This document shows, in pieces, positions 26,993 to 34,852 of a DNA stretch of 45,744 nt. This stretch comes from Pseudomonas asplenii (lineage in GTDB: Bacteria > Pseudomonadota > Gammaproteobacteria > Pseudomonadales > Pseudomonadaceae). The notes beneath the pieces are model-generated. The model saw nothing but the letters and a program-made list of their open reading frames with translations, made no database searches and was not told where the DNA came from. Each line of letters opens with the position of its first letter. The first letter of the stretch is position 1. The stretch covers positions 267,413 through 313,156 of the forward strand of contig NZ_JSYZ01000011.1 of NCBI RefSeq assembly GCF_001293465.1, read 5' to 3'. Both the position numbers and the translations under genes were made by a program.

Positions 26993-27997
26993 ATGTCATC
27001 GATTGCCGAAGTGAACCGCCCTGAGTCGAAGTTCTGGAGTCTGTCGCGTTTTCCCAACCATCCTCAGGCAGGCCCTGTCGAAGTGATCGATGCGTTGACG
27101 ATTACCCGGGAGGCATTCATCCGTCGCTACGTCAACCGCAACCGTCCGTGCCTGGTGAAGAATGCCGTGCGCCACTGGCCGGCGTTCCAGAAATGGCAGC
27201 AGTTGGACTACTTCAAGGCGAACTCGCGCAACAAGCCGGTGGTGGTGCGTTCGAAGATCGTCTCGGAAGTCATCGGCTGGTCGAAACCCGAGGTCAAGGC
27301 GGCGCTGACCGCGTATGCCGACACGGTTTACCGGGAGATGCCGTTTCACGAGTTTCTCGACGGCCTGGGCGAGGGGCATGATCCCCTGGTGGCGGACAGC
27401 TGCCGTTTTTCCGAGGGCTCGGCCATCGAGCAGATGAAGGATGACGTCGGCGGCCTGCCGTTCATGCCGCAATTGTCCAAATCCCGGCATTACCCGCCCC
27501 ATCGCAGTTTCCTCTACCGCAATTCCTATACCGACTGGCATTTCCATGTGGTCGACGAGACTTTCATGGCCCAGGTGGTCGGTGCCAAGGAAGTGCTCCT
27601 GCTGCCACCGGACGAGGCCAGTTGGCGGGCGCTGCGGCCGGTGATCGAAGAGGCGGGCTACCTGTATGACATCGATACCCGGCGCTTCCCCGGAACGCGC
27701 GACCTGAAGGCGCTGCGCACGGTGGTGGAACCGGGCGATGCGCTGTACATCCCGGTGTACTGGTGGCACGCCGTGCAATCGATGGACGACGCGTTCGGTG
27801 CCACCGTTGCGGCAACCTTCCCGACGCCCCTGCATGTCAGTGGCGATATCCGCTCGCCGATCGCCAGGCGGGTGCTGCGTACCTATCTGTTTTCCCGGCT
27901 GGCGCCGCTGGTGCTGGGCGCGGTGGCCTACTCCCTGGCCTGGCAGCTGGCGCAGAAGGTGAGTGATCTCTTCAGCCCTCGCGATGTGCGCCCATGA
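26993..27997 (+). CDS. Cupin/JmjC-like protein with altered metal motif
   Basis: This is 334 residues of the cupin_8 (JmjC-like, FIH-related) family. The metal region is YTDWHFHVVDETFMAQVVGAK, with the distal histidine in GDALYIPVYWWHAV. Family enzymes use an H-x-D...H facial triad and 2-oxoglutarate to hydroxylate. Here the acidic position is occupied by a second histidine (H183-x-H185...H259). This is close in spirit to the Asp-to-Ala swap of SyrB2 but not equivalent. A hydrophobic C-terminal segment (about 295-325) could attach it to the membrane. Its stop overlaps the MFS start (ATGA). It may hydroxylate a residue or the acyl chain, or be non-catalytic. No assignment is firm. Confidence 0.82.
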   Translation: MSSIAEVNRPESKFWSLSRFPNHPQAGPVEVIDALTITREAFIRRYVNRNRPCLVKNAVRHWPAFQKWQQLDYFKANSRNKPVVVRSKIVSEVIGWSKPEVKAALTAYADTVYREMPFHEFLDGLGEGHDPLVADSCRFSEGSAIEQMKDDVGGLPFMPQLSKSRHYPPHRSFLYRNSYTDWHFHVVDETFMAQVVGAKEVLLLPPDEASWRALRPVIEEAGYLYDIDTRRFPGTRDLKALRTVVEPGDALYIPVYWWHAVQSMDDAFGATVAATFPTPLHVSGDIRSPIARRVLRTYLFSRLAPLVLGAVAYSLAWQLAQKVSDLFSPRDVRP

Positions 27998-29364
27998 GCC
28001 TCTCGCGCCGTCGGCCATCCTTCGACCTGGGACGAAGTTTCTATTTTCTGTGGTGCGGCGAGTCCCTGGCGATCGTCGGCACCGCCCTTATGGAGTTCGC
28101 CCTCGGGGTCTGGGTCTACTCCCATACCGGCTCGGCAGTGGCCTTCGCCAACGTGGTGTTGGCGGCGACGCTGCCCGCGGTGGTGTTCCTGCCGTTGGCC
28201 GGTGGGCTGGCCGACCGGGTCAGCCATCGACTGATCATCATCTGTTGCGACGTCAGCCTGGCGCTGCTGCTCTTCGCCGTCATGGGGCTGCTCTGGTTCG
28301 ATCGCCTGGAGCCGCTGCACCTGTATATCTTCAACTGCCTGGCCTCGATCGTCTCGGCCTTCCGCAAGCCGGCCTACCAGGCAGCCGTCAACTCGATCGT
28401 CGCCCCCGACAAGTTCACCCGTGCCTCGGGCCTCATGGGGATCAGCAAGAACGCCTCGGCGCTGGTTGCGCCGTTGCTGGCGGGTGCGATCATGGCCCAC
28501 GCGGGGTTGGTGACCATCCTGGCGGTGGACCTGATCACCTTCTGCTCCGGCACCTTGCTGGTGATCAAGGCCTTTTCCCATCTGCGGCAGTCCTGCGAAC
28601 GACCTGACAGCCCTGCCAAGGGCACGGTGCTGCACGGAGCGATGGGGAACGTCGCGGCCGCCCTGAGGTTTTTTGCCGGCACTCGGCTGATGGCCGGCCT
28701 GTTGGTCTACACCATGCTGCGCAATGCCATGCTGTCGCTGGCCACCCTGATGATGACGCCGTTGCTGCTGTCCACCCTGGGCAGCCAGACCCTGGGCATG
28801 GCCTACACCTGGGCGGCCCTGGGCGGGCTCGCCGGTGCCGGGCTGCTGATATCCATGGGCAACCCGCGACGATTGATGGCCCTGGTGGCCGCGGCTGATC
28901 TGTTGCTGGCGCTGTGTGTGATCGCCCTGGGTGTGGTCTCCCACGCCTTTGCCTACTGCTCGCTGGCCTTTGTCGCCATTACCGCGGCGAGCGTGGCCGA
29001 CGCCAGTGTCAACTCGCTCTGGATGCGCAGGATCCCCGCCGGCAACCGGGCGAGTGTCTTTGCCTTGATCAGCATGCTGACCATTGCCACCACCAGCCTG
29101 ACGATCTTCGTCGGTGGCCTGCTGGTCGACCACTGGTTTCAACCGGCGCTGGTGCCTGGCGGGGCCTATGCCGAATCGATCGGACGCTGGCTGGGGGTCG
29201 GCCCGGGGCGCGGGGTGGCAATGCTGTTCGTGGTGGCCGGGGCCTGCTTTGCGCTGTTGGCCCTGAGTGTCCTGTGCCATGGGCCGATGCGCCGCCTGGA
29301 GGGCGCGCAGCCCGAGGCGGCACCGCGGCACACGGCTGATCCGGTACAGGCCGACGCCCTGTGA
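27994..29364 (+). CDS. MFS exporter (EntS-like MFS_3 family)
   Basis: This is a 456-residue integral membrane protein with about 12 predicted hydrophobic segments. Its LAGGLADRVSHRLIIICCDV loop matches the MFS signature between helices 2 and 3. The AYQAAVNSIVAPDKFTRASGLMG region is typical of the EntS/MFS_3 subfamily that exports siderophores and other small natural products. It is translationally coupled (ATGA) to the cupin-like protein and lies within the box-controlled cluster. It may export the lipopeptide or a shunt product, or protect the cell. The substrate is inferred from context only. Confidence 0.88.
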   Translation: MSLSRRRPSFDLGRSFYFLWCGESLAIVGTALMEFALGVWVYSHTGSAVAFANVVLAATLPAVVFLPLAGGLADRVSHRLIIICCDVSLALLLFAVMGLLWFDRLEPLHLYIFNCLASIVSAFRKPAYQAAVNSIVAPDKFTRASGLMGISKNASALVAPLLAGAIMAHAGLVTILAVDLITFCSGTLLVIKAFSHLRQSCERPDSPAKGTVLHGAMGNVAAALRFFAGTRLMAGLLVYTMLRNAMLSLATLMMTPLLLSTLGSQTLGMAYTWAALGGLAGAGLLISMGNPRRLMALVAAADLLLALCVIALGVVSHAFAYCSLAFVAITAASVADASVNSLWMRRIPAGNRASVFALISMLTIATTSLTIFVGGLLVDHWFQPALVPGGAYAESIGRWLGVGPGRGVAMLFVVAGACFALLALSVLCHGPMRRLEGAQPEAAPRHTADPVQADAL

Positions 29365-29395
29365 AAAAGCCCTGAAGGCCGCGTGGCGGGCCTGT

Positions 29396-29418
29396 TGTAC
29401 CAGATTCCCGTGACAGAC
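29396..29418 (+). promoter_or_regulatory. syr-syp-like regulatory box, site 3 (AspH-like gene)
   Basis: The plus strand reads TGTACCAGATTCCCGTGACA followed by GAC. It is about 105 bp upstream of the Asp/Asn beta-hydroxylase-family gene and oriented toward it. It shows that this gene has its own promoter even though it follows the MFS gene by only 155 bp. Confidence 0.7.
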
Positions 29419-29519
29419 AGGCCAGGGGCGCTGGGTCAACCTTTGCAGGCTCTCGCGCAGTCGTCAGGACTGCGCCCGCATCGCCATCCGAGCCGACAAC
29501 AATCGATAGAGGAGGACCT

Positions 29520-30134
29520 ATGCGTCCGTCATTTTATGATCCCAGTCACTTCCCCAAGCTTCAGCACCTGGCCAACAACTGGGAGGTGATTCGCAAGGAG
29601 TTTCTCGCCCTGAATGCGCCGACCCTGACCATCAACCGGGTCGGCAAGCAGATCACCGATATCGTCAACGAAGTCGATGAACACATGGCTGCCGGTGGTC
29701 AGTACGGCTGGATCTGGGGCTGGGGCGACAACATGGAAGTGATGCCCGAGTGGACCCAGTATGGCCTGATGGCCTACGACACACCGATTCCCTATGCCCG
29801 TGAGGCGATGCCGGAAACCATCGAGCTGCTGACCCAGATCCCTGGGGTCAAGCTCTGTGCCCTGCTGCGCATGGAACCCAACGTGTTCCTGGGCACCCAT
29901 GCCCATACCGGCACCTGGGAGGAGGGGCTGCTGCACATGCAACTGACCATCGATGCTCCCGTCACCGGCAACTACGCCTACCTCAACGTCAACGGCAACT
30001 TCAACCAGAGCACCAATGGCAACCTGGTGATCTTCGATGGCTCGCTCGATCACTTCGCGGTCAATGCCTCGCGGGATTTCCGTACCGTTCTGTACCTCGA
30101 GTTCTATCGCGAAAAGAACATGATCGCCGCCTGA
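29520..30134 (+). CDS. Aspartyl/asparaginyl beta-hydroxylase-family Fe(II)/2OG oxygenase
   Basis: This is 204 residues with a very strong ribosome site (GAGGAGG). The conserved block is THAHTGTWEEGLLHMQL with the later FDGSLDHFAVNASRDFR. By alignment to the AspH family, His139 and His178 would bind iron and Arg188 the 2-oxoglutarate. The family uses only two histidines, without an acidic ligand. Family members hydroxylate Asp/Asn residues, free amino acids, or the acyl chains of lipid A and ornithine lipids (LpxO, OlsC). In this cluster it could hydroxylate a peptidyl residue or the fatty acid; mycins carry 3-hydroxy or 3,4-dihydroxy acids. A dedicated regulatory box lies upstream. Confidence 0.86.
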   Translation: MRPSFYDPSHFPKLQHLANNWEVIRKEFLALNAPTLTINRVGKQITDIVNEVDEHMAAGGQYGWIWGWGDNMEVMPEWTQYGLMAYDTPIPYAREAMPETIELLTQIPGVKLCALLRMEPNVFLGTHAHTGTWEEGLLHMQLTIDAPVTGNYAYLNVNGNFNQSTNGNLVIFDGSLDHFAVNASRDFRTVLYLEFYREKNMIAA

Positions 30135-30196
30135 TAGCGGACGCAGCGGTCCGCGCAAACGGGCCGCTTTGGCCGTCGCCGGCGGCAGGAACGAAG

Positions 30197-30218
30197 AAGG
30201 GGGCGCAAGCCCCCTTTT
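30197..30218. terminator. Rho-independent terminator between convergent genes
   Basis: GGGGGC (30199-30204), a GCAA loop and GCCCCC (30209-30214) are followed by TTTT and preceded by AA. This is a textbook intrinsic terminator, usable in both directions between the AspH-like gene (+) and the SyrC-like gene (-). Confidence 0.9.
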
Positions 30219-30236
30219 GTTGTCTGTCCGCAACCG

Positions 30237-31448
30237 TCAGGCGAAAGTCGGCTGCAGGACTTCTTCCAGGAAGTTGAAGGCGGTCTGCTTGGCCAGCTGG
30301 GTGGACTCGAAGAACGCCAGGTGGCTGCCATCGCGTTCCACATGCAGGGTGGCCTCCTCGATCGAGGCGGCGATGTGGCGCGATCCGCCGATATGCGTGG
30401 TGGCATCGGCGTCGCCGGCGACCACCAGGGTCGGTACCGCGACCCGCGCCAGCTGCGAGGCCAGCTCGGTCTTGTTCAAGGCGTCGTTCAGGCGCGCATA
30501 GCGATAGAACAGCTCCGGGTTGACGTAGGGATAGAGCGCGACATGGGCGATCGGCTCGGGCGTGGTGGCCAGCGTCGCCTGGTCGAGGAACATCGTCTGC
30601 AGGTCGCTGGCCTCGTGGCGGTCCTGGGCCGCGGCTTCCATCAGCCACTCGAAGTTCTGCTGATGGGCGGTGCGCAGGTTGTCGTCGCCCAGGTTGTAGT
30701 CGCCATGCCACAGGCTCAGGGAACTGACCCGGTCGCCGTGGGCCGCGGCGGCACTGAGGGCGATCACCGCGCCGCCGCAGATGCCCATCAGGTGGGCGGT
30801 GGACAGTTCGTAGTGATTCATCACGCTGATCAGGTCGGCGACCTGGGCCTGGGTGTCCACGGCGATGCCATCGAAGGACTCGCAGGCACCGAACAGCCCG
30901 CGGGTCTCCCAGGTGACCACGAAGAAGCGTTCGCTCAGTGCGTCGAACCAGTCGCGGCAAAGGTCGAAGGGCATGCCGCAGGGCAGGGCGAGGACGATTG
31001 CCGGACGCTCCCGGTGGGTGCCGGCATAGACCGACAGGGCGACGTTGTCGCGGGTGGTCAGGTGCAGCGCCTCGATGTGCGGCGCGGCACCGCTGAAATC
31101 GAAATGCTTGAGCGCCCGCTTGAACGCCGTGCTCTCTTCGTCATCGTCGAAGTGATCGTAGCGGTAGTCGAGCGCCTCGCAGATCTTGCGGCTGATAAAG
31201 TATTCGAAGGACGACAGCTGGGCCTCGCCCCCGTGCAGGTACTGCAGGGCATGCACGCCGATCCGCGCAAAGGCGGCGTTGACCGCGCGTTCCGTGGCCC
31301 TGACGCTGGGCGAGGCCTGCTCGGGGAGCGGGCCATCGCCGTGGGCGAGAAAGCTCAGGCAAACGGGATCGGGCAGGTGGATGGCAAGGTGCCTAAGCAT
31401 CCTCACGGTCTCGCACAGGCGCAACGTTGCGTCGGTGGAAATAGTCAT
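30237..31448 (-). CDS. syrC: SyrC-like chlorothreonyl aminoacyltransferase (alpha/beta hydrolase, Cys nucleophile)
   Basis: This is 403 residues of alpha/beta-hydrolase fold. The nucleophile elbow reads LMGICGGAVIAL, with cysteine in place of the usual serine. Counting from the chosen ATG, this is Cys224, the position of the active cysteine reported for SyrC of P. syringae. SyrC shuttles threonyl and 4-chlorothreonyl groups from SyrB1 to the A-less last module of SyrE. The matching acceptor here is the C-T-TE end of the terminal synthetase. AGGAG lies 9 nt upstream of ATG 31448; an upstream in-frame start 12 codons earlier is less likely. It is the third gene of the SyrB1-SyrB2-SyrC-like operon. 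Confidence 0.92.
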   Translation of the reverse strand: MTISTDATLRLCETVRMLRHLAIHLPDPVCLSFLAHGDGPLPEQASPSVRATERAVNAAFARIGVHALQYLHGGEAQLSSFEYFISRKICEALDYRYDHFDDDEESTAFKRALKHFDFSGAAPHIEALHLTTRDNVALSVYAGTHRERPAIVLALPCGMPFDLCRDWFDALSERFFVVTWETRGLFGACESFDGIAVDTQAQVADLISVMNHYELSTAHLMGICGGAVIALSAAAAHGDRVSSLSLWHGDYNLGDDNLRTAHQQNFEWLMEAAAQDRHEASDLQTMFLDQATLATTPEPIAHVALYPYVNPELFYRYARLNDALNKTELASQLARVAVPTLVVAGDADATTHIGGSRHIAASIEEATLHVERDGSHLAFFESTQLAKQTAFNFLEEVLQPTFA

Positions 31449-31505
31449 GGATTTCAACTCCTGTAGGCACATTGCGCAGGCCAACTGTCGTCAGGCTGGT
31501 AGGGA

Positions 31506-32441
31506 TCAGGCCACTTCGAATTTCTTGCCGCGGGTGGTATGGGTCACGAGGCGGTTGTAGTCCGGCGTCTTGTTACCGACCACCTGTACCGCGCCGTATT
31601 TCTCCAGGCTGATGCGACCGCCGTATTCCTCGATGTGATCGGAGTCCGGGTAGATCTTCACGAACGACGGCACATAGCGCGACGCGAAGCCCATGCGCAT
31701 TTCCTGGGACTCACCGTTGTGCGGGTAGGAGGCGTGCATCAGGGTCGACCAGAAAATGATGAACTGGCCGGCTTTCATCACCATCGGCACGGCGGCGGAT
31801 TCGTCGGGCTTGAAGTTCTCGTCGATCTGCAACTGGCGATAGTCGTAGCCGAAGAAACCGCGACGTACGCCGTCCTTGACCACCGAGCTGTTGTTGGCCT
31901 CGGGGTCGTAGCTCATGCGCTTGGTTTCGTCATAGTTCATGCTGTTCTGGGTGCCGGGGATGAACTGCAGGCAACCGTTGGCGATGGTGGCGTCGGTGAA
32001 CGCGGTCCAGACGGTGATGGTACCGCCGAAGTCCTCGTGTTCCGGCCAGAGGATCTGTGGCTTGCCGGAGGCGTTGGCGAAGGTGTCGGCCTGGTGCCAG
32101 TCGGTGCCTTCATCGCCTGGGTACTTGGGGAAGAACTCGGTGCGCCAGCACAGTACGTCCGGGCCGAGGATGCTTTCGACGCGGTCGCAGATCTGCGCGC
32201 GGCAGATGTGATCGGCCAGGAAGTCGTCATCCAGGTGACGGTCGTAGTTGGCGATGTTGGTGCCGGCGGAGATGGCATCCAGGTCCTGGTAGGCCGCCGC
32301 GCTACGGTCGAGCATGCGCAGGCGGGTACGCTTCCAGGCCTCTTTCATTTCTTCCGGCGAATAGGCATCGAATGGGCCGATGAAACCGTTCTTTTCGAAC
32401 GAGGCGCGTTCTTCCGGGGTCAGGGCGAATTTTTTGCTCAC
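31506..32441 (-). CDS. syrB2: SyrB2-like Fe(II)/2-oxoglutarate halogenase (threonine C4 chlorinase)
   Basis: This is 311 residues of the phytanoyl-CoA dioxygenase fold. The metal motif is W-H116-Q-A118-D: alanine replaces the acidic ligand, leaving a site for chloride, the hallmark of these halogenases. The second iron histidine is His236 (WSTLMHASYP) and the 2OG-binding arginine is Arg255; each is one later than I recall for SyrB2, owing to a one-residue insertion near 185. Overall it reads as nearly collinear with SyrB2, which chlorinates carrier-bound L-Thr. The start is GTG 32441 (AAGGAAA upstream), 16 bases after the SyrB1-like stop. The upstream in-frame ORF extension overlaps the previous gene and is not used. 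Confidence 0.96.
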   Translation of the reverse strand: MSKKFALTPEERASFEKNGFIGPFDAYSPEEMKEAWKRTRLRMLDRSAAAYQDLDAISAGTNIANYDRHLDDDFLADHICRAQICDRVESILGPDVLCWRTEFFPKYPGDEGTDWHQADTFANASGKPQILWPEHEDFGGTITVWTAFTDATIANGCLQFIPGTQNSMNYDETKRMSYDPEANNSSVVKDGVRRGFFGYDYRQLQIDENFKPDESAAVPMVMKAGQFIIFWSTLMHASYPHNGESQEMRMGFASRYVPSFVKIYPDSDHIEEYGGRISLEKYGAVQVVGNKTPDYNRLVTHTTRGKKFEVA

Positions 32442-32457
32442 GGGTCTTTCCTTTTGG

Positions 32458-34524
32458 TCAATGGGCTTGAACAAGGTTGCGGGAGATGTAGTCGGCCAGG
32501 ACCTTGGCGGTCGCGCCGTTCGCCAGGACACCGGGGTCGAGGCTGATCTGGAAGTGAGTCTTGAGTTTGTTCAGCGAGCGGATCAGGGCCAGGGAGGTGC
32601 CGCCGAAATCGAAGAAGTCGTCGTTCAGACCGATGTTCTTCAGGCCCAGGTCCTCGTTCCAGACCTTGAGCACGAACTGTTCGGGAGCCAGTTGCGTGCG
32701 GGAGATATAGTCGGCCAGCACCTTGGCGGTTGCGCCGTTCGCCAGGACACCGGGGTCGAGGCTGATCTGGAAGTGGGTCTTGAGTTTGTTCAGCGAACGG
32801 ATCAGGGCCAGGGAGGTGCCGCCGAAATCGAAGAAGTCGTCGTTCAGACCGATGTTCTTCAGGCCCAGGTCCTCGTTCCACACCTTGAGCACGAACTGCT
32901 CGACCTGGTTGAGCTCCGGGTTGCCGGCCGCGCCGACCGGGGTGACGCCGCCGGTGGGCGAGGGCAGTTGCTGCTTGTCGATCTTGCCATGGGCGGTCAC
33001 CGGCAACTGCGCCAGGGCCAGGTAGGTCGAAGGACGCATGTAGTCCGGCAGGCTGGCGGCCACCAGGGCGGTGACTTCACCACGGACCTGCTCGGTCCAG
33101 GCGCCGAGGCCATGGCTTGGGACCACATAGGCCACCAGGCGCAGGTCGCCATCGCCATAGTCGTGTGCGCCGACATGGGCGGCCGCCACGTGCGGGCTGG
33201 TCTGCAGGCAGGCCTCGATCTCGCCCGGCTCGATGCGGAAACCGCTGATCTTCAGTTGCTCGTCGCAACGACCGGCGTAACGGTACTCGCCGTCTTCACC
33301 CAGGATCAGCAGATCGCCGGTGCGGTAGGCGCGGGTCGAGGTGCCGGGCAACTGGATGAACCGTTCGGCATTGAGGCTGGCACGGTTCAGGTAGCCCTGG
33401 GCCACGCCGGCGCCTTCGATATACAGCTCGCCGGCGGTGCCCCGGGGCACCGCTGCCTGGTTGGCGTCGAGCAGGTGCAGCCGCCAGCCATCCAGCGGCT
33501 GGCCGACGGAGACGATCGCGCCGGTTTCCAGGTCCTGGCCCAGGACGCGCTTGAAGGTGGTGTGAACGGTCGCTTCGGTGATGCCGTACATGTTGATCAG
33601 TGCCGGCTTCTGGTCGCCATGGCGCGCGACCCAGGAACGCAGCACGGTGGTCGGCAGCGCCTCGCCACCGAAGACCACATAGCGCAGGGCCAGGGGCGCC
33701 TTGCTGCCACGATCGGCCTCGTCGAGGCCGCGGAAGGCCGATGGGGTCTGGCTGAGCACGGTCACGCGCTGGTCCGACAGCCATTGGCGCAGGGCGCTCG
33801 GAGAGCGGGAGACGTCATACGGCACCACGCTGACCTGGCCACCGTGGGCCAGGGCGCCCCAGATTTCCCAGACCGAAAAGTCGAAACCGATGGAGTGGAA
33901 CATCGACCAGACGTCCTGGGCGTTGAAACCGTAGACGCGTTGTGTGCTTTCCAGCAGGCGGCTGACGTTGCCGTGGGCAACCTGTACGCCCTTGGGCTCA
34001 CCGGTGGAACCGGAGGTGTAGATGATGTAGGCGGTGGCCTGGTCCGGGTCGCGACGGCCGACATCGGCACTCGGCTCCAGTGCCGGCGCGGACAGCAGTT
34101 GGTCGAGTGGCAGCACGCGCAGGGCCGGGCTCTGCGGCAGGTTCGCGGCGTCGCCGATCACCAGGTTCAGGCCGCTGTCGCGCACGATGTGCTCGACACG
34201 CTTGCCCGGATACTGCGGATCGATCGGGACATAGGTACCGCCGGCCTTGAGGATGCCCAGCAGGCTGATGACCAGATCGACGCTGCGTGGCAGGTACATG
34301 CCGACACGCATGCCATCCTTCACGCCCTCATGGCGCAGGCGCGCCGCGAGCTTCGACGACAGCGCGTCGAGTTGCGCATAGCTCAATGTCCGAGTGGCGT
34401 CGGACACCGCCGTTCGCTCGGGAAACTCACGCGCCCGTGCACCGAATATCTCATGCAGGAAAGCACCGGACGTGAGAGGGGCTGGCGCGGTGTTGACCGA
34501 TTCGCCAGTGTTCTTGATCGGCAT
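32458..34524 (-). CDS. syrB1: SyrB1-like threonine-loading NRPS, A-T-T
   Basis: This is 688 residues: an adenylation domain (YTSGSTGEPKG near 170, YGITEATVHTTF near 307, HGKIDKQQL near 505) followed by two carrier domains, each with DFGGTSLAL. The code I read is DFWSVGMVHK, one step from the standard Thr code DFWNIGMVHK. The family member SyrB1 (A-T) loads Thr for chlorination by SyrB2. The second carrier domain is extra: it is a 68-residue perfect copy of the first, arising from the 204-bp repeat. AGGAG lies 8 nt upstream of ATG 34524. It is first in the operon with the halogenase and the SyrC-like transferase, under box site 4. Confidence 0.94.
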   Translation of the reverse strand: MPIKNTGESVNTAPAPLTSGAFLHEIFGARAREFPERTAVSDATRTLSYAQLDALSSKLAARLRHEGVKDGMRVGMYLPRSVDLVISLLGILKAGGTYVPIDPQYPGKRVEHIVRDSGLNLVIGDAANLPQSPALRVLPLDQLLSAPALEPSADVGRRDPDQATAYIIYTSGSTGEPKGVQVAHGNVSRLLESTQRVYGFNAQDVWSMFHSIGFDFSVWEIWGALAHGGQVSVVPYDVSRSPSALRQWLSDQRVTVLSQTPSAFRGLDEADRGSKAPLALRYVVFGGEALPTTVLRSWVARHGDQKPALINMYGITEATVHTTFKRVLGQDLETGAIVSVGQPLDGWRLHLLDANQAAVPRGTAGELYIEGAGVAQGYLNRASLNAERFIQLPGTSTRAYRTGDLLILGEDGEYRYAGRCDEQLKISGFRIEPGEIEACLQTSPHVAAAHVGAHDYGDGDLRLVAYVVPSHGLGAWTEQVRGEVTALVAASLPDYMRPSTYLALAQLPVTAHGKIDKQQLPSPTGGVTPVGAAGNPELNQVEQFVLKVWNEDLGLKNIGLNDDFFDFGGTSLALIRSLNKLKTHFQISLDPGVLANGATAKVLADYISRTQLAPEQFVLKVWNEDLGLKNIGLNDDFFDFGGTSLALIRSLNKLKTHFQISLDPGVLANGATAKVLADYISRNLVQAH
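32480..32902. repeat. Tandem 204-bp direct repeat encoding duplicated carrier domains
   Basis: Positions 32480-32683 and 32699-32902 are direct repeats with an offset of 219 bp (73 codons). By eye they differ at seven sites in 204 bp, and all seven are synonymous. The repeat lies inside the SyrB1-like gene and encodes two identical 68-residue carrier domains separated by a five-residue linker (TQLAP). Confidence 0.95.
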
Positions 34525-34675
34525 GACTTACGCTCCTGTGTAATAACCAGGTGCAGCGAATCGGCGCCTTGACGAGTTGCGCTGCACTTGAGACGTCCCT
34601 GCGGCCTGGGGACCCATTGCGAAAGAGCCGGCACGATCCGCAGTGGCCGCATTTCAGCATTGAGCGGTCGCCGGC

Positions 34676-34698
34676 GTCTGTCGCGGGAAATGGGGACA
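34676..34698 (-). promoter_or_regulatory. syr-syp-like regulatory box, site 4 (syrB1-B2-C-like operon)
   Basis: The minus strand reads TGTCCCCATTTCCCGCGACA followed by GAC, oriented toward the SyrB1-like gene whose start is 155 bp away. It lies in the 328-bp divergent gap (34525-34852), which otherwise holds site 5, promoter-like DNA and no gene I can support. Confidence 0.72.
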
Positions 34699-34727
34699 AA
34701 GCCATCACGGGCGGCATACGCGGCGCC

Positions 34728-34750
34728 TGTCCCGGTTTGCAGTGACAGAC
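34728..34750 (+). promoter_or_regulatory. syr-syp-like regulatory box, site 5 (syrP-syrD-NRPS-like genes)
   Basis: The plus strand reads TGTCCCGGTTTGCAGTGACA followed by GAC, oriented toward the SyrP-like gene whose start is 106 bp away. Sites 4 and 5 are back to back in one divergent promoter, so each operon has its own element. No similar element precedes the SyrD-like or second NRPS gene, which suggests read-through from here. Confidence 0.72.
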
Positions 34751-34852
34751 AGCTCCCCGCCATCGATGTTCTTATCCTTGCGCGGCGCTGGGACCGGTTC
34801 GGTCTCGCGCCATACAACGTGGATGTGAGGGGCTGTGGTCCAGGAGTGTTCA

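Noticed and set aside
32442..32531. N-terminal extension of the halogenase ORF
   Set aside because: It overlaps the end of the SyrB1-like gene in another frame. The GTG at 32441 has a ribosome site and gives the family N-terminus and residue numbering.
34525..34852. Short ORFs in the divergent promoter gap
   Set aside because: They have no ribosome sites or conserved features and overlap both regulatory boxes.
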